Part shown: piece after piece, positions 32,756 to 41,429 of the stretch
How the letters are laid out: every line of letters starts with the position of its first letter
Numbering within the stretch: the stretch's first letter is position 1
Assembly (NCBI GenBank): GCA_030149285.1
Contig: JASBRU010000003.1
Span: forward strand, 312,001-376,000
Source: Flavobacteriales bacterium
GTDB taxonomy: Bacteria > Bacteroidota > Bacteroidia > Flavobacteriales > JASBRU01
Reading direction: 5' to 3'
Length of the DNA: 64,000 nt
Translations under genes and position numbers: made by a program
Notes under the pieces: generated by a model
Told to the model about the DNA's origin: nothing
The model's database searches: none
Seen by the model: the letters and a program-made list of their open reading frames with translations, nothing else

Positions 32756-34738
32756 TTACTTTCCAGTAACCACAAACACCGTACGACGGTTTTTAGCACG
32801 CCCTGCTTCGTTATTATTAGCAGCAATAGGCTTGGTGTCTCCATAGCCCTTATAAGACAATCTAGAGGCCGGGATACCATTCGCTACAAGATAATCATAA
32901 ACAGCCTTCGCACGGTTGTTAGAAAGCGTCATATTAGCCGCAGAACTACCTACATTATCAGTATGCCCATGTATACCCACCTTTACATTGGGGTTTTCCT
33001 TTAAAAAGCCCATAAACTCTTTAATTACATCTATGGCAATATGGTCTAGCTGATAAGAGTCGGTAGCAAAGTTGATGTTATTGATACGGTACTCCTCACC
33101 TACTTCAATAGGTTTTACTTCTAAATCTACCTCAACCACGCCATCCATATCATCATCCTCTTTGGCAATGTATTGCGAGTTAAAAGCAGAGCCTTTTTTC
33201 TTTACAGTCATAATCATGTCTTCATCTCGCTTTACAACCGCTACATACTCACCGGAAAACTGATCTACCTTAATCTCTTTTACCTCTTGTGTTTTCAGGT
33301 TCTTTAGTTCAATTTTTGCATCCGTTACAGGGTCATTGTTTTTATCTTTTAAAGTTCCTTTCAGTAGAGACACCTTTTCAGGTCTAGCCTCTTCATACAG
33401 CTCAAAGCCATACATATCCCAACCGCCGTTACCTTTTATTTTATTAGAAGAAAAGTAAGCCATCTTGCCATCTAAACTCACAAATAAACCCAAATCATCA
33501 TCCTGAGAGTTTATAGGATAACCTATGTTTTTAGGCTCTGTCCATTGTCCATTCTCAAATTTGGTAAGAAATATGTCATAACCACCTAAGCCTGTATGCC
33601 CCCTAGAGGTAAAGTACAACGTTTCACTATCAGAGTGTATAAAAGGGGTTTTATCACTTTCTGCTGTGTTTATTACAGGACCTGCATTCTCTGCTTTTCC
33701 CCAAGAGCCATCTAGGTTTCTTCTAGAAAAATAAATATCCAACTCACCCATGCCGCCCTTACGGTTACTGGCAAAATAAAGTGTTTGTCCATCGGCAGAT
33801 ATACTAGGTTGTGAGTCCCAAGCATCAGAAGCATTTACATTTGCCCCTAAGTTTTGTATCGGTTGCCATCTACCATCTACCTTGCTGGTATAATAGATAT
33901 CACAATTGCGATAGCCATTTGCATCATCTTTACAAATGGTAAAATAGAGTTCTTTATTATTTGCAGAAACTGTAGGTCCTCCCTCATTATTACCGGGCTC
34001 ATTAAACGGATAAGGCATAGGTTCTCCTCCATCAAAAGCTCCATTTTTACCATTACTAACAGTAAACTGCTCCACCATTTTTCTCCCTCTAGATATACTA
34101 TTCATATCCTTTTGAGGTACTTTTCGGGTATAAAAAGCCCATTCTTCATCGGCAGATATAATACCTAAATACTCATCGTTTCTGGTAGAAATACCTCTAA
34201 CAGGTTTAGGGTTAAAAGGAACAGGGTTAGAGAGTATTTCCTCTAATATTGCTGCTTCTTTTAATGCTTTTTCAGCTTGTTTATCGTAAGTGCGATCTCG
34301 TTCATCAAAGGTTAAAAACTTAGAAAGATACTCTGTAGCCGTATTCATTTGTCCGGCCATTTTTGAGCGCATTCCTAAAAAAAAGTAAATCTCTGCCTTA
34401 TAATCAGGGCATACAGCTATTACCTTCTTCCAAAACGACTCTGCCGCTACGCCATTTCTTTTCCTAATTCCTATCTCTGCGAGCATATGCAGTGCATGTG
34501 CATAGTTTTGCTCCTGGCGCAAAGCACTATTTAAGTAGCGCTCTGCCTCTTGAAGGTTATTATCATTAAAGGCCTTTTTTGCCTTCTCAAAAAAACGTTC
34601 TGCAACCTCACTCACCTCCTGCTCACACTCGCCAAACTCTATATCTGTTATTATGCCTTGTGCATTAACAGACATCGTTCCTAGAGTTATCGCTACTCCT
34701 ACTATCCACCCTACAAACTTCGCACTACTTCTATTCAT
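32756..34738 (-). CDS. PorE-like OmpA-family protein: TPR, beta-propeller, carboxypeptidase-like domain, OmpA
   Basis: Exported 660-residue protein (ATG at 34736-34738; the TTG one codon upstream is unlikely) with a signal peptide ending VNA-QG. Domain order: TPR-like helices (about 45-165, AERYLNSALRQEQNYAHALHMLAEIG), PD40 beta-propeller blades (about 190-445, repeated YFTICKDD, QTLYFASNRKGGMGELDIY, ETLYFTSRGHTGLGGYDIF, MAYFSSNKIKGNGGWDMYG), a carboxypeptidase regulatory-like fold (about 450-535) and an OmpA peptidoglycan-binding domain (HGHTDNVGSS, NNRAKAVYDYLV, GRAKNRRTVFV). This is the architecture of PorE, which anchors the type IX secretion machine to peptidoglycan. Other Bacteroidota OmpA proteins share it, so the assignment is probable, not certain. 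Confidence 0.82.
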   Translation of the reverse strand: MNRSSAKFVGWIVGVAITLGTMSVNAQGIITDIEFGECEQEVSEVAERFFEKAKKAFNDNNLQEAERYLNSALRQEQNYAHALHMLAEIGIRKRNGVAAESFWKKVIAVCPDYKAEIYFFLGMRSKMAGQMNTATEYLSKFLTFDERDRTYDKQAEKALKEAAILEEILSNPVPFNPKPVRGISTRNDEYLGIISADEEWAFYTRKVPQKDMNSISRGRKMVEQFTVSNGKNGAFDGGEPMPYPFNEPGNNEGGPTVSANNKELYFTICKDDANGYRNCDIYYTSKVDGRWQPIQNLGANVNASDAWDSQPSISADGQTLYFASNRKGGMGELDIYFSRRNLDGSWGKAENAGPVINTAESDKTPFIHSDSETLYFTSRGHTGLGGYDIFLTKFENGQWTEPKNIGYPINSQDDDLGLFVSLDGKMAYFSSNKIKGNGGWDMYGFELYEEARPEKVSLLKGTLKDKNNDPVTDAKIELKNLKTQEVKEIKVDQFSGEYVAVVKRDEDMIMTVKKKGSAFNSQYIAKEDDDMDGVVEVDLEVKPIEVGEEYRINNINFATDSYQLDHIAIDVIKEFMGFLKENPNVKVGIHGHTDNVGSSAANMTLSNNRAKAVYDYLVANGIPASRLSYKGYGDTKPIAANNNEAGRAKNRRTVFVVTGK

Positions 34739-34753
34739 CAATTCTTAATTCAT

Positions 34754-37561
34754 TTAGCCGTTTTCAGCCTTTTTTAGTAAATCTGCTGCTTGCTGTTGCG
34801 CTTCTGCCTCTAGCTTATTTGCTTCAGTATCTGCTTTTTTATTTAAATCTGCAGCTTTGTCTTTTGCAGCATCCTCTAGTTCTTTAGCCGTTTTTTGAGC
34901 CAACTTCTTCTTAATAGGATTACTTCCGGCATCTTTTACCAGTTTATCTCCCTGTTTTTTAGCCTCAGCAATTAACTTATCTCCTTGCTTCTTCGCTTCT
35001 GCACGTAAGTTGTCACCTTGTTTTTTGGCTTCGGCAATCAATTTATCTCCTTGTTCTTTTGCTTGTTTAATAGCTTCTTCACGCGCTTTTTTCTTTGCAT
35101 CATCTACAGCATCTTTTGCTTTATTTACCAACTCATCTTTTACTTGTGTAATCGCATCGCCGGCTATATCACCAATATCAGCCTTTACCTTAGGATCTTT
35201 TACTGTTCCTGTAATTTTAACCCCAACATCTACAGTAGACTTACTCAATGCATCTGTTTGTATAGAAGTTATTTCTGATGCAGGGAACTTCATTTTCATT
35301 TTATAATCTAAAGTTTGATCAAAACCATTAGACCCCTCTACTTTGGCAGTAATCTTATCTGTTACTTTTAAGTCAAATGGTTCTACCCATACTCTACCAT
35401 CTCTAAACTCATAGGCTATATTGGTATTATCCAACTTCAGCTTCTCGAGCTTCTTATTTTTCACAGCATCTGCAACCTTTTTCATGGTTTTAGATTCTAC
35501 TACTACATTTTTGGTTACCAACTTACCGCCACCTGTTAATGAGTTCATATCAGGCATCATATCATCTTGCAATAAAGCCTTAAAAGTCATATTGGTAGAA
35601 AACTTACCGGTAGTACTCTCTGCTACAGGAGCTATCTGTTTAAAAGAATTTAGCGTTGTAAATGCCTTTTGCACATCAAACTCTCTGATGTTCATCCCGA
35701 AGTCTACATTAGGTTTACTAATATCTTTGGTATCATAACTACCATTCATGGTCATGCTACCATCAAATAAATCCATGTTTAACTGGTTCATATTGATAGC
35801 CTGATCTCTTACCATAATACCACCCTTCACATTCTTGATTTCCATATTATCGTAAACCAAGGTGTTGATATTGGCATTTAATACGAAGTCTACATTTGCA
35901 GGCACCTCTATTACTTGCATTGGTGCAGCCTCTACTTGCTCTTCAGTAGTTTCTTCAGCCTCTACCCCTTCTTCTGCAACTGGCATAAACTCGTTTACAT
36001 CAATCAAGTTAGAGTTCAATGTAAATGTTCCTTTTAGGGTTGTATCCTTAAATACATACGAGAAGATATTGTCTATTCTACCGTTTGCTTTAAAGTCAGA
36101 CTTACCTACTTTAGAATCAAAGTTCTCTAGTGCTACATATTGCGGAGAGAATTTCATTGCTAAGTCATTAATCAATACATCATAATCCATTACCGCAGAA
36201 GTATAGGTCATACCTGATACATTTAGGCTACCCTTAGCATCAAAGGCATCATAATTACCTGCTTCTACATCGCTTATATTTCCTTTAGCTGAGAAATCAG
36301 AAACAATCTTTCCGTTTAGCTTATCTCCACCCTCTAGTGGCATTACATCTCTTACAGAAGCTAAATCTAGGTTACTCTTCACACCCATGTCTACAAACAT
36401 ATCTGTCATAGGCTTACGCACCTTTAAAGTAGCGTCTATAGGGTTCCCTGCAATCTCCATATGGAACTTATCCATATCTACCGTTGTCTTGTCTAAATCT
36501 CCATCAGGGTTATTTACTTTTAAGCTTATATTAATGTTGTTTACTGATTTTGGCAAATCAGGGTATTTAAACATCGCGTTATCTACCGCTAGGTTTACAC
36601 CAAAACCAGGCATAGTAGTCTCATTATACACACCTTTCACATGACCATTTAAGGCCAGCTTCCCTTCTGTTTGCACATCGCTAAAGCTAGTTGCATATAC
36701 AGCCGGAATCATTGATAAGATGTTTTTAAACTCTGTTTGCTTTGCCTCAAAGGTTATATCCATAGAAATATCTTCGGTAGGCATTGCTATCACACCATCA
36801 AATCCTAAAAACAATTGATTTACTCTTGCCTCATTTTCTTTAAACGTAAAAGTCATATTGGGCATATCCATATCCAAATCAGCATCTAAGTCAAGGTTAG
36901 CTTTATTTACATACCTAACTCCACCATAGTCAAATGTAGCCTCTTCAATATCCGTTTTAGTGCTTAATACAAACAAGTCTTGTGTAAAATCTCCTGTACC
37001 AGTATGGTTTAAGCCTTTTACTGCAGTATATACTCCCATAGAGGCATCGTCATATACAAAGTCTACATTCTTTGCATAGTACTTCTTCAGCTTAATGTTA
37101 TACTCTGCGGGCTCCGAAGCCTCATTGATCTCCTCTTCTTCAGGTTCTTCAGTAGCAGTACTATCTACCTTTGCAATATCATAGTTAGCCGTACCGTCTT
37201 CTAACACTTGGATGTATATTTTGGAGTTTACCAAACCTACAGAGCGTACTCCTATTTGATCACCGCTAATCACACTCATCAAATCAATGCTTGCCTCAAA
37301 CTCTCCAATTTCTGCCAAACGTACTCCTTCAAACACATCTACTCCATCTACAGTTACATTTTCTATGCCTAATGAAAAGTTGGGGAAGTTTTTAAACATA
37401 CTCAAGCTAAAATCGCCAAACTCAACTTTGGCGTTTACACTATTGTTAATCTCTTCTTTTACCATTTTCACAATCTTACCCTTAAAAACCATAGGTAGGA
37501 TAATGAGTAAGGCTAGAATAATTAGAAATGCGATTCCTAGTCTCTTAAAGAATTTTTTCAT
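34754..37561 (-). CDS. AsmA-like inner-membrane-anchored protein with C-terminal hendecad coiled coil
   Basis: A 935-residue AsmA-superfamily protein. One N-terminal transmembrane helix (about 6-27, LGIAFLIILALLIILPMVF), then the AsmA/DUF3971-type repetitive beta region in the periplasm (for example ENVTVDGVDVFEGVRLAEIGEFEASIDL at 67-94 in part), and the C-terminal AsmA_2-like part to about 790. These proteins bridge the envelope and are linked to phospholipid and outer-membrane homeostasis. The last 150 residues are a lysine/alanine-rich coiled coil with four exact 11-residue units. It lies 13 bases downstream of the symporter stop side and upstream of the PorE-like gene on the same strand. 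Confidence 0.85.
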   Translation of the reverse strand: MKKFFKRLGIAFLIILALLIILPMVFKGKIVKMVKEEINNSVNAKVEFGDFSLSMFKNFPNFSLGIENVTVDGVDVFEGVRLAEIGEFEASIDLMSVISGDQIGVRSVGLVNSKIYIQVLEDGTANYDIAKVDSTATEEPEEEEINEASEPAEYNIKLKKYYAKNVDFVYDDASMGVYTAVKGLNHTGTGDFTQDLFVLSTKTDIEEATFDYGGVRYVNKANLDLDADLDMDMPNMTFTFKENEARVNQLFLGFDGVIAMPTEDISMDITFEAKQTEFKNILSMIPAVYATSFSDVQTEGKLALNGHVKGVYNETTMPGFGVNLAVDNAMFKYPDLPKSVNNINISLKVNNPDGDLDKTTVDMDKFHMEIAGNPIDATLKVRKPMTDMFVDMGVKSNLDLASVRDVMPLEGGDKLNGKIVSDFSAKGNISDVEAGNYDAFDAKGSLNVSGMTYTSAVMDYDVLINDLAMKFSPQYVALENFDSKVGKSDFKANGRIDNIFSYVFKDTTLKGTFTLNSNLIDVNEFMPVAEEGVEAEETTEEQVEAAPMQVIEVPANVDFVLNANINTLVYDNMEIKNVKGGIMVRDQAINMNQLNMDLFDGSMTMNGSYDTKDISKPNVDFGMNIREFDVQKAFTTLNSFKQIAPVAESTTGKFSTNMTFKALLQDDMMPDMNSLTGGGKLVTKNVVVESKTMKKVADAVKNKKLEKLKLDNTNIAYEFRDGRVWVEPFDLKVTDKITAKVEGSNGFDQTLDYKMKMKFPASEITSIQTDALSKSTVDVGVKITGTVKDPKVKADIGDIAGDAITQVKDELVNKAKDAVDDAKKKAREEAIKQAKEQGDKLIAEAKKQGDNLRAEAKKQGDKLIAEAKKQGDKLVKDAGSNPIKKKLAQKTAKELEDAAKDKAADLNKKADTEANKLEAEAQQQAADLLKKAENG
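34934..35066 (-). repeat. Four tandem 33-base repeats encoding 11-residue units in the AsmA-like protein
   Basis: Residues about 833-876 read as QAKEQGDKLIA, EAKKQGDNLRA, EAKKQGDKLIA and EAKKQGDKLVK. The period is 11 residues, with QGD in each unit. At DNA level the units differ by several silent changes, so the repeat is kept at the protein level and not a fresh slippage product. Confidence 0.85.
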
Positions 37562-37573
37562 CAGATAGGTATT

Positions 37574-39016
37574 TTAGTTTTTTACAATTTCTTTATCAAT
37601 TACTACACCTTCAACGTCATTTAGTAGTCCTTCAGTATTTGCTATAAAAGTAGAAACAGTTGCATCGCCCGTAACGTTCACAACCGTACGCATCATATCT
37701 AAAATACGATCTACAGGAAAAATAATTGCAATCCAAGCTGGGTTTAAGCCAACTGACTGTAAAACAATTATTAACATCACTAATCCAGCACTTGGTACTG
37801 CCGCCGAACCAATAGAAGCTAAAGTTGCGGTTAATACAATAGTTAATTGTTGTCCCAGTGTTAAATCTACCATATGCATTTGCGCCAAAAATATAACTGC
37901 AACTGCCTGATACAGACTTGTGCCATCCATATTTACGGTAGCGCCAATTGGCAATACAAAACTGGTTACTTTCTTATCTACACCTAAGTTATCTTCTACA
38001 CACTCCATAGTTACAGGCAAAGTTGCTGCACTAGAGCTGGTAGAAAAAGCCAGCATTTGTGCCGGACTTATCCCTTTTAAAAACTGCCCGAACTTCATTT
38101 TTTTTACAAATAGAGCTATAAACAAAGGGTAGAAAATAAAAACCATAAATATTAAACCTGCTGCTACGGTTAATGAGTAGACACTTAAGCCTTTAAATAT
38201 CTCTCCTACTTTTCCAATATCGTCCCCTGCCATTTTAGATACTACCCCTGCTAATAAGGCAAACACAAAAAAGGGTGCTGCTCTCATGGTTATATCCACC
38301 ATCTTTAAAAACACCTCATTAATGCCATTAATAAATGAGATAACAGGCTGCGCTTTGTCTTTTGGTATAAATAGTAAGCTAATGCCAAAAAAGATGGCAA
38401 AAAAGATAACCTGCAACATTAAACCATTGTTGTTCAGAGAAAAGAAGATATTACTAGGCACCATATCCACAACAAACTGCAAAGGGCCTGCTTCTTTGGC
38501 TTTCTTAGCATCCTCCATCTTTTTTTGTACCGCCTCATCCGGTGTCTGTGTTTCCATCTGTTTAGCAACACGTTCTGTTCTAGTTGAATTTTCTTCTAAG
38601 CAACTATAGCATTCATCATCTAGTACTGCAACACCTTGATCTTGAGCCCATAGTTCGTAAGCTATTCTATTATCTAAACGAGCATCATTATCTAGAGATT
38701 TACCGGGTTTTATGATATTTACCAGCAACAAGCCCATACTTACAGCTATTACTGTTGTTACTAGATATGTTAAAAGAGTTTTACCTCCCATTCTTCCTAA
38801 ACTAGAGGTATCTGACAAACCTGTTACACCGCTAATAATTGAGAATAATACTAGAGGTACGGCTATCAATTTTAATAAGTTGATAAAGATATCACCCCAA
38901 GGAGCAATCCAATTAATTGTAAACTCACTCCAACCCAATTGTGCAGAAAGCAAGGCCCATATAATACCGGCAACCAATCCTATAATAATTTTCCAATGCA
39001 ATGCTAGTTTCTTCAT
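37574..39016 (-). CDS. Dicarboxylate/amino acid:cation symporter (DAACS family)
   Basis: Secondary transporter of 480 residues related to GltP/GltT/DctA, carrying glutamate, aspartate or C4-dicarboxylates with Na+ or H+. Core motifs are all present: the serine-rich hairpin AFSTSSSAATLPVTMECVE, PIGATVNMDGTSLYQ and FPVDRILDMMRTVVNVTGD. Eight transmembrane helices with two re-entrant loops are expected. An insertion of about 75 residues (about 105-180) after helix 3 contains a CYSC pair and is unusual. Substrate choice between dicarboxylate and glutamate cannot be settled. It starts one base after the aroC gene's stop region on the same strand. Confidence 0.92.
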   Translation of the reverse strand: MKKLALHWKIIIGLVAGIIWALLSAQLGWSEFTINWIAPWGDIFINLLKLIAVPLVLFSIISGVTGLSDTSSLGRMGGKTLLTYLVTTVIAVSMGLLLVNIIKPGKSLDNDARLDNRIAYELWAQDQGVAVLDDECYSCLEENSTRTERVAKQMETQTPDEAVQKKMEDAKKAKEAGPLQFVVDMVPSNIFFSLNNNGLMLQVIFFAIFFGISLLFIPKDKAQPVISFINGINEVFLKMVDITMRAAPFFVFALLAGVVSKMAGDDIGKVGEIFKGLSVYSLTVAAGLIFMVFIFYPLFIALFVKKMKFGQFLKGISPAQMLAFSTSSSAATLPVTMECVEDNLGVDKKVTSFVLPIGATVNMDGTSLYQAVAVIFLAQMHMVDLTLGQQLTIVLTATLASIGSAAVPSAGLVMLIIVLQSVGLNPAWIAIIFPVDRILDMMRTVVNVTGDATVSTFIANTEGLLNDVEGVVIDKEIVKN

Positions 39017-39017
39017 C

Positions 39018-40082
39018 TTACAATCTGCTTACTTTGTTTAGTAAATAATAATCTGCAATAACCATAGCAGCCATAGCCTCTACAATAGGCACGGCTCTGG
39101 GTACAACACAAGGATCATGCCGTCCCTTACCCTTTACAGTTACTGTATTTCCGTCTTTATCTATCGATTCTTGATCTTGCATAATGGTAGCCACTGGCTT
39201 AAAGGCTACATTAAAGTAGATGTCTTGTCCGTTGCTAATACCGCCTTGTATACCCCCTGAATAGTTGGTTTTTGTAGTGCCATCGGCATTAATCGCATCA
39301 TTGTGCTCAGAGCCTTTCATAGTTACAGCATCAAAGCCACTACCGTATTCAAAGCCTTTTACCGCGTTAATGCTCAACATCGCTTTACCAAGCTCAGCGT
39401 GGAGTTTATCAAACACAGGTTCACCCAAACCAACAGGCATATTTTGTATTACACACGTAATTACACCGCCAATGGTATCGCCTTGTTTTCTGATTTCATC
39501 AATATGAGCAATCATTCTTTCTGCTGTCTCTGTATCGGGGCAACGAACAATATTACTGTCCATTTTACTCAAATCAAGCTCTTGATAAGCTTTATTTAAC
39601 CTAACACTACCAACCTGATTTACATAAGCATTAACCTTTACTTGTTGAAGTAATTGTTTAGCTATAGCGCCCGCAACAACTCTGCATGCAGTTTCTCGTG
39701 CCGAAGCTCTTCCTCCGCCTCTATAATCTCTCAATCCGTACTTCTGCTCATATACATAATCAGCATGTGATGGTCGGTAAGTATCTTTTATATGAGAATA
39801 GTCTTTAGACTTTGCATCTTCGTTTAAAATGGTAAAACCTATTGGGGTTCCGGTTGTCTTTCCCTCAAATATTCCGGAAAGAAACTCTACGGTGTCTTGT
39901 TCTTTCCGTTGTGTAGTAATCTTAGATTGTCCGGGCTTTCTGCGGTCTAGTTCATACTGTATAGCATCAAAGTCTAGCTCCAGTCCTGCCGGACAGCCCT
40001 CAATAACACCGCCAATGGCTTTGCCATGCGATTCACCATAGGTGGTGAGCTTGTATATATTTCCAAAAGTATTTCCTGCCAT
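39018..40082 (-). CDS. aroC: Chorismate synthase
   Basis: Last step of the shikimate pathway, turning EPSP into chorismate with reduced FMN. About 354 residues from the favoured ATG at 40080-40082 ([20 protein letters not shown]); the frame extends six codons to a GTG at 40100, which lies across a -7 box and is unlikely. Family signatures: [36 protein letters not shown] and [19 protein letters not shown]. Length is normal. The gene is followed closely by the symporter gene. aroK of the same pathway lies at 23.5 kb. Confidence 0.96.
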   Translation of the reverse strand: MAGNTFGNIYKLTTYGESHGKAIGGVIEGCPAGLELDFDAIQYELDRRKPGQSKITTQRKEQDTVEFLSGIFEGKTTGTPIGFTILNEDAKSKDYSHIKDTYRPSHADYVYEQKYGLRDYRGGGRASARETACRVVAGAIAKQLLQQVKVNAYVNQVGSVRLNKAYQELDLSKMDSNIVRCPDTETAERMIAHIDEIRKQGDTIGGVITCVIQNMPVGLGEPVFDKLHAELGKAMLSINAVKGFEYGSGFDAVTMKGSEHNDAINADGTTKTNYSGGIQGGISNGQDIYFNVAFKPVATIMQDQESIDKDGNTVTVKGKGRHDPCVVPRAVPIVEAMAAMVIADYYLLNKVSRL

Positions 40083-40089
40083 AGGCATA

Positions 40090-40097
40090 CAAATATA
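40090..40097 (-). promoter_or_regulatory. -7 box of aroC
   Basis: On the minus strand TATATTTG ends 7 bases before the favoured ATG. Transcription from it would leave a leader of about 4 bases. It overlaps the codons of the longer GTG-started frame, which argues against that start. No -33 match is visible. Confidence 0.5.
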
Positions 40098-40181
40098 CAC
40101 ATTGCCTTGGCAATATTAAGCGCCTTAGAAAAGGGTTTTTAAACAGGCTTTTCATAAATTCGCCCAAAGAATTAATTAGCC

Positions 40182-41429
40182 ATGAAAGAACTGATCCTAA
40201 ACATTAAAGAGCTTGTAAATGTAGAGCTTGAGCCGAAAGATAAAGCCAATGGACATACCATGGCCGAAATGAAAACCATTAAAAATGCTTTTGTAGAAAT
40301 AGAAGATGGCTTAATAGTAGATTTTGGCTCTATGGATAACCTAAGCCCAAGTGATATTGCTAATGCTGTAGAAGTTTATGATGCTTCTGAAAATATAGTA
40401 CTCCCTACTTGGTGCGACTCACATACGCATATTGTATATGCAGGTAGCCGTGAGGGCGAGTTTGTAGACCGCATAAATGGTTTGTCTTACGAGGAAATAG
40501 CGAAGCGTGGCGGAGGAATTTTAAACTCAGCTAAGCGCTTACACGATACTAGTGAAGACGAATTGTTTGAGCAAGCCCTACCCCGCTTAAACGAGATTAT
40601 GCAAATGGGTACCGGTGCTGTAGAAATAAAAAGCGGTTATGGCTTAAGCTTAGAGGATGAAATAAAGATGTTACGTGTAATTAAAAGGCTTCGCAGAGAA
40701 ACCCCTATGGAGATTAAAGCTACCTTTTTAGGTGCACATGCAATCCCGGCGGAATACAAAGAGAACAGACAAGCTTACATAGATTTAATCATCAATGAGA
40801 TGATACCACAGGTAGCTAAAGAAGAGTTAGCTGAATATGTAGATGTATTTTGCGATAGAGGCTTTTTTACCCCTGAAGAAACTGACGCCATACTAAAAGC
40901 AGGTATTGCACATGGTTTAAAACCAAAAATTCATGCCAATGAGCTTGATTATTCGGGTGGTATACAAGTAGGTGTAGCAAATGGTGCTTTATCTGTAGAC
41001 CATTTAGAGTTTACAGGCGATGAGGAAATAGATACCTTATTAAAATCTAAAACAATGCCTACGCTTTTACCAAGCACAGCTTTCTTTTTGAAGCTACACT
41101 ATCCTCCTGCTCGTAAAATGATTGACGCTGGCTTACCGGTAGCTTTAGCTACAGATTACAACCCGGGCTCTTCACCATCAGGTAAAATGAGCTTTATTTT
41201 ATCTTTAGCTTGTATATATATGGGCATGAACCCCGAAGAGGCTATTACAGCAGCTACACTAAACTCTGCTTATGCAATGGGCTTAGAAAAAACACATGGT
41301 AGTATTGCTAAAGGCAAAAAAGCCAACCTGATATTTACCAAAAACATACCGTCATACGCATACATACCCTATTCGTTTGGCAGTGATCTTATAGAAAAAG
41401 TAATGATAAACGGAAAATTTGTATCCTAA
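40182..41429 (+). CDS. hutI: Imidazolonepropionase
   Basis: Third enzyme of histidine degradation, hydrolysing imidazolonepropionate to N-formimino-glutamate. 415 residues of the amidohydrolase family: metal-binding CDSHTHIVYAGSREGEF, IKSGYGLSLEDEIKMLRVI, THLGAHAIP-type segment as TFLGAHAIPAEYK, KIHANELDYSGG and ATDYNPGSSPSGKMSFILSL. The next gene, ftcD, begins on the base after its stop, so they form one unit. hutH and hutU are not in the window. Confidence 0.96.
   Translation: MKELILNIKELVNVELEPKDKANGHTMAEMKTIKNAFVEIEDGLIVDFGSMDNLSPSDIANAVEVYDASENIVLPTWCDSHTHIVYAGSREGEFVDRINGLSYEEIAKRGGGILNSAKRLHDTSEDELFEQALPRLNEIMQMGTGAVEIKSGYGLSLEDEIKMLRVIKRLRRETPMEIKATFLGAHAIPAEYKENRQAYIDLIINEMIPQVAKEELAEYVDVFCDRGFFTPEETDAILKAGIAHGLKPKIHANELDYSGGIQVGVANGALSVDHLEFTGDEEIDTLLKSKTMPTLLPSTAFFLKLHYPPARKMIDAGLPVALATDYNPGSSPSGKMSFILSLACIYMGMNPEEAITAATLNSAYAMGLEKTHGSIAKGKKANLIFTKNIPSYAYIPYSFGSDLIEKVMINGKFVS

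Noticed and set aside
34934-35066. 33-base direct repeats that could suggest a CRISPR array
   Set aside because: There are no spacers, the repeats are contiguous and encode an in-frame 11-residue protein unit inside the AsmA-like gene.
35010-35306. Antisense frames over the AsmA coiled coil, rich in Phe and Cys
   Set aside because: They are the mirror of Lys/Glu-rich codons in the real gene; not independent genes.
40083-40100. GTG start extending AroC by six residues
   Set aside because: The extension overlaps a TATATTTG box and the conserved N-terminus begins MAGNTFG at 40082.
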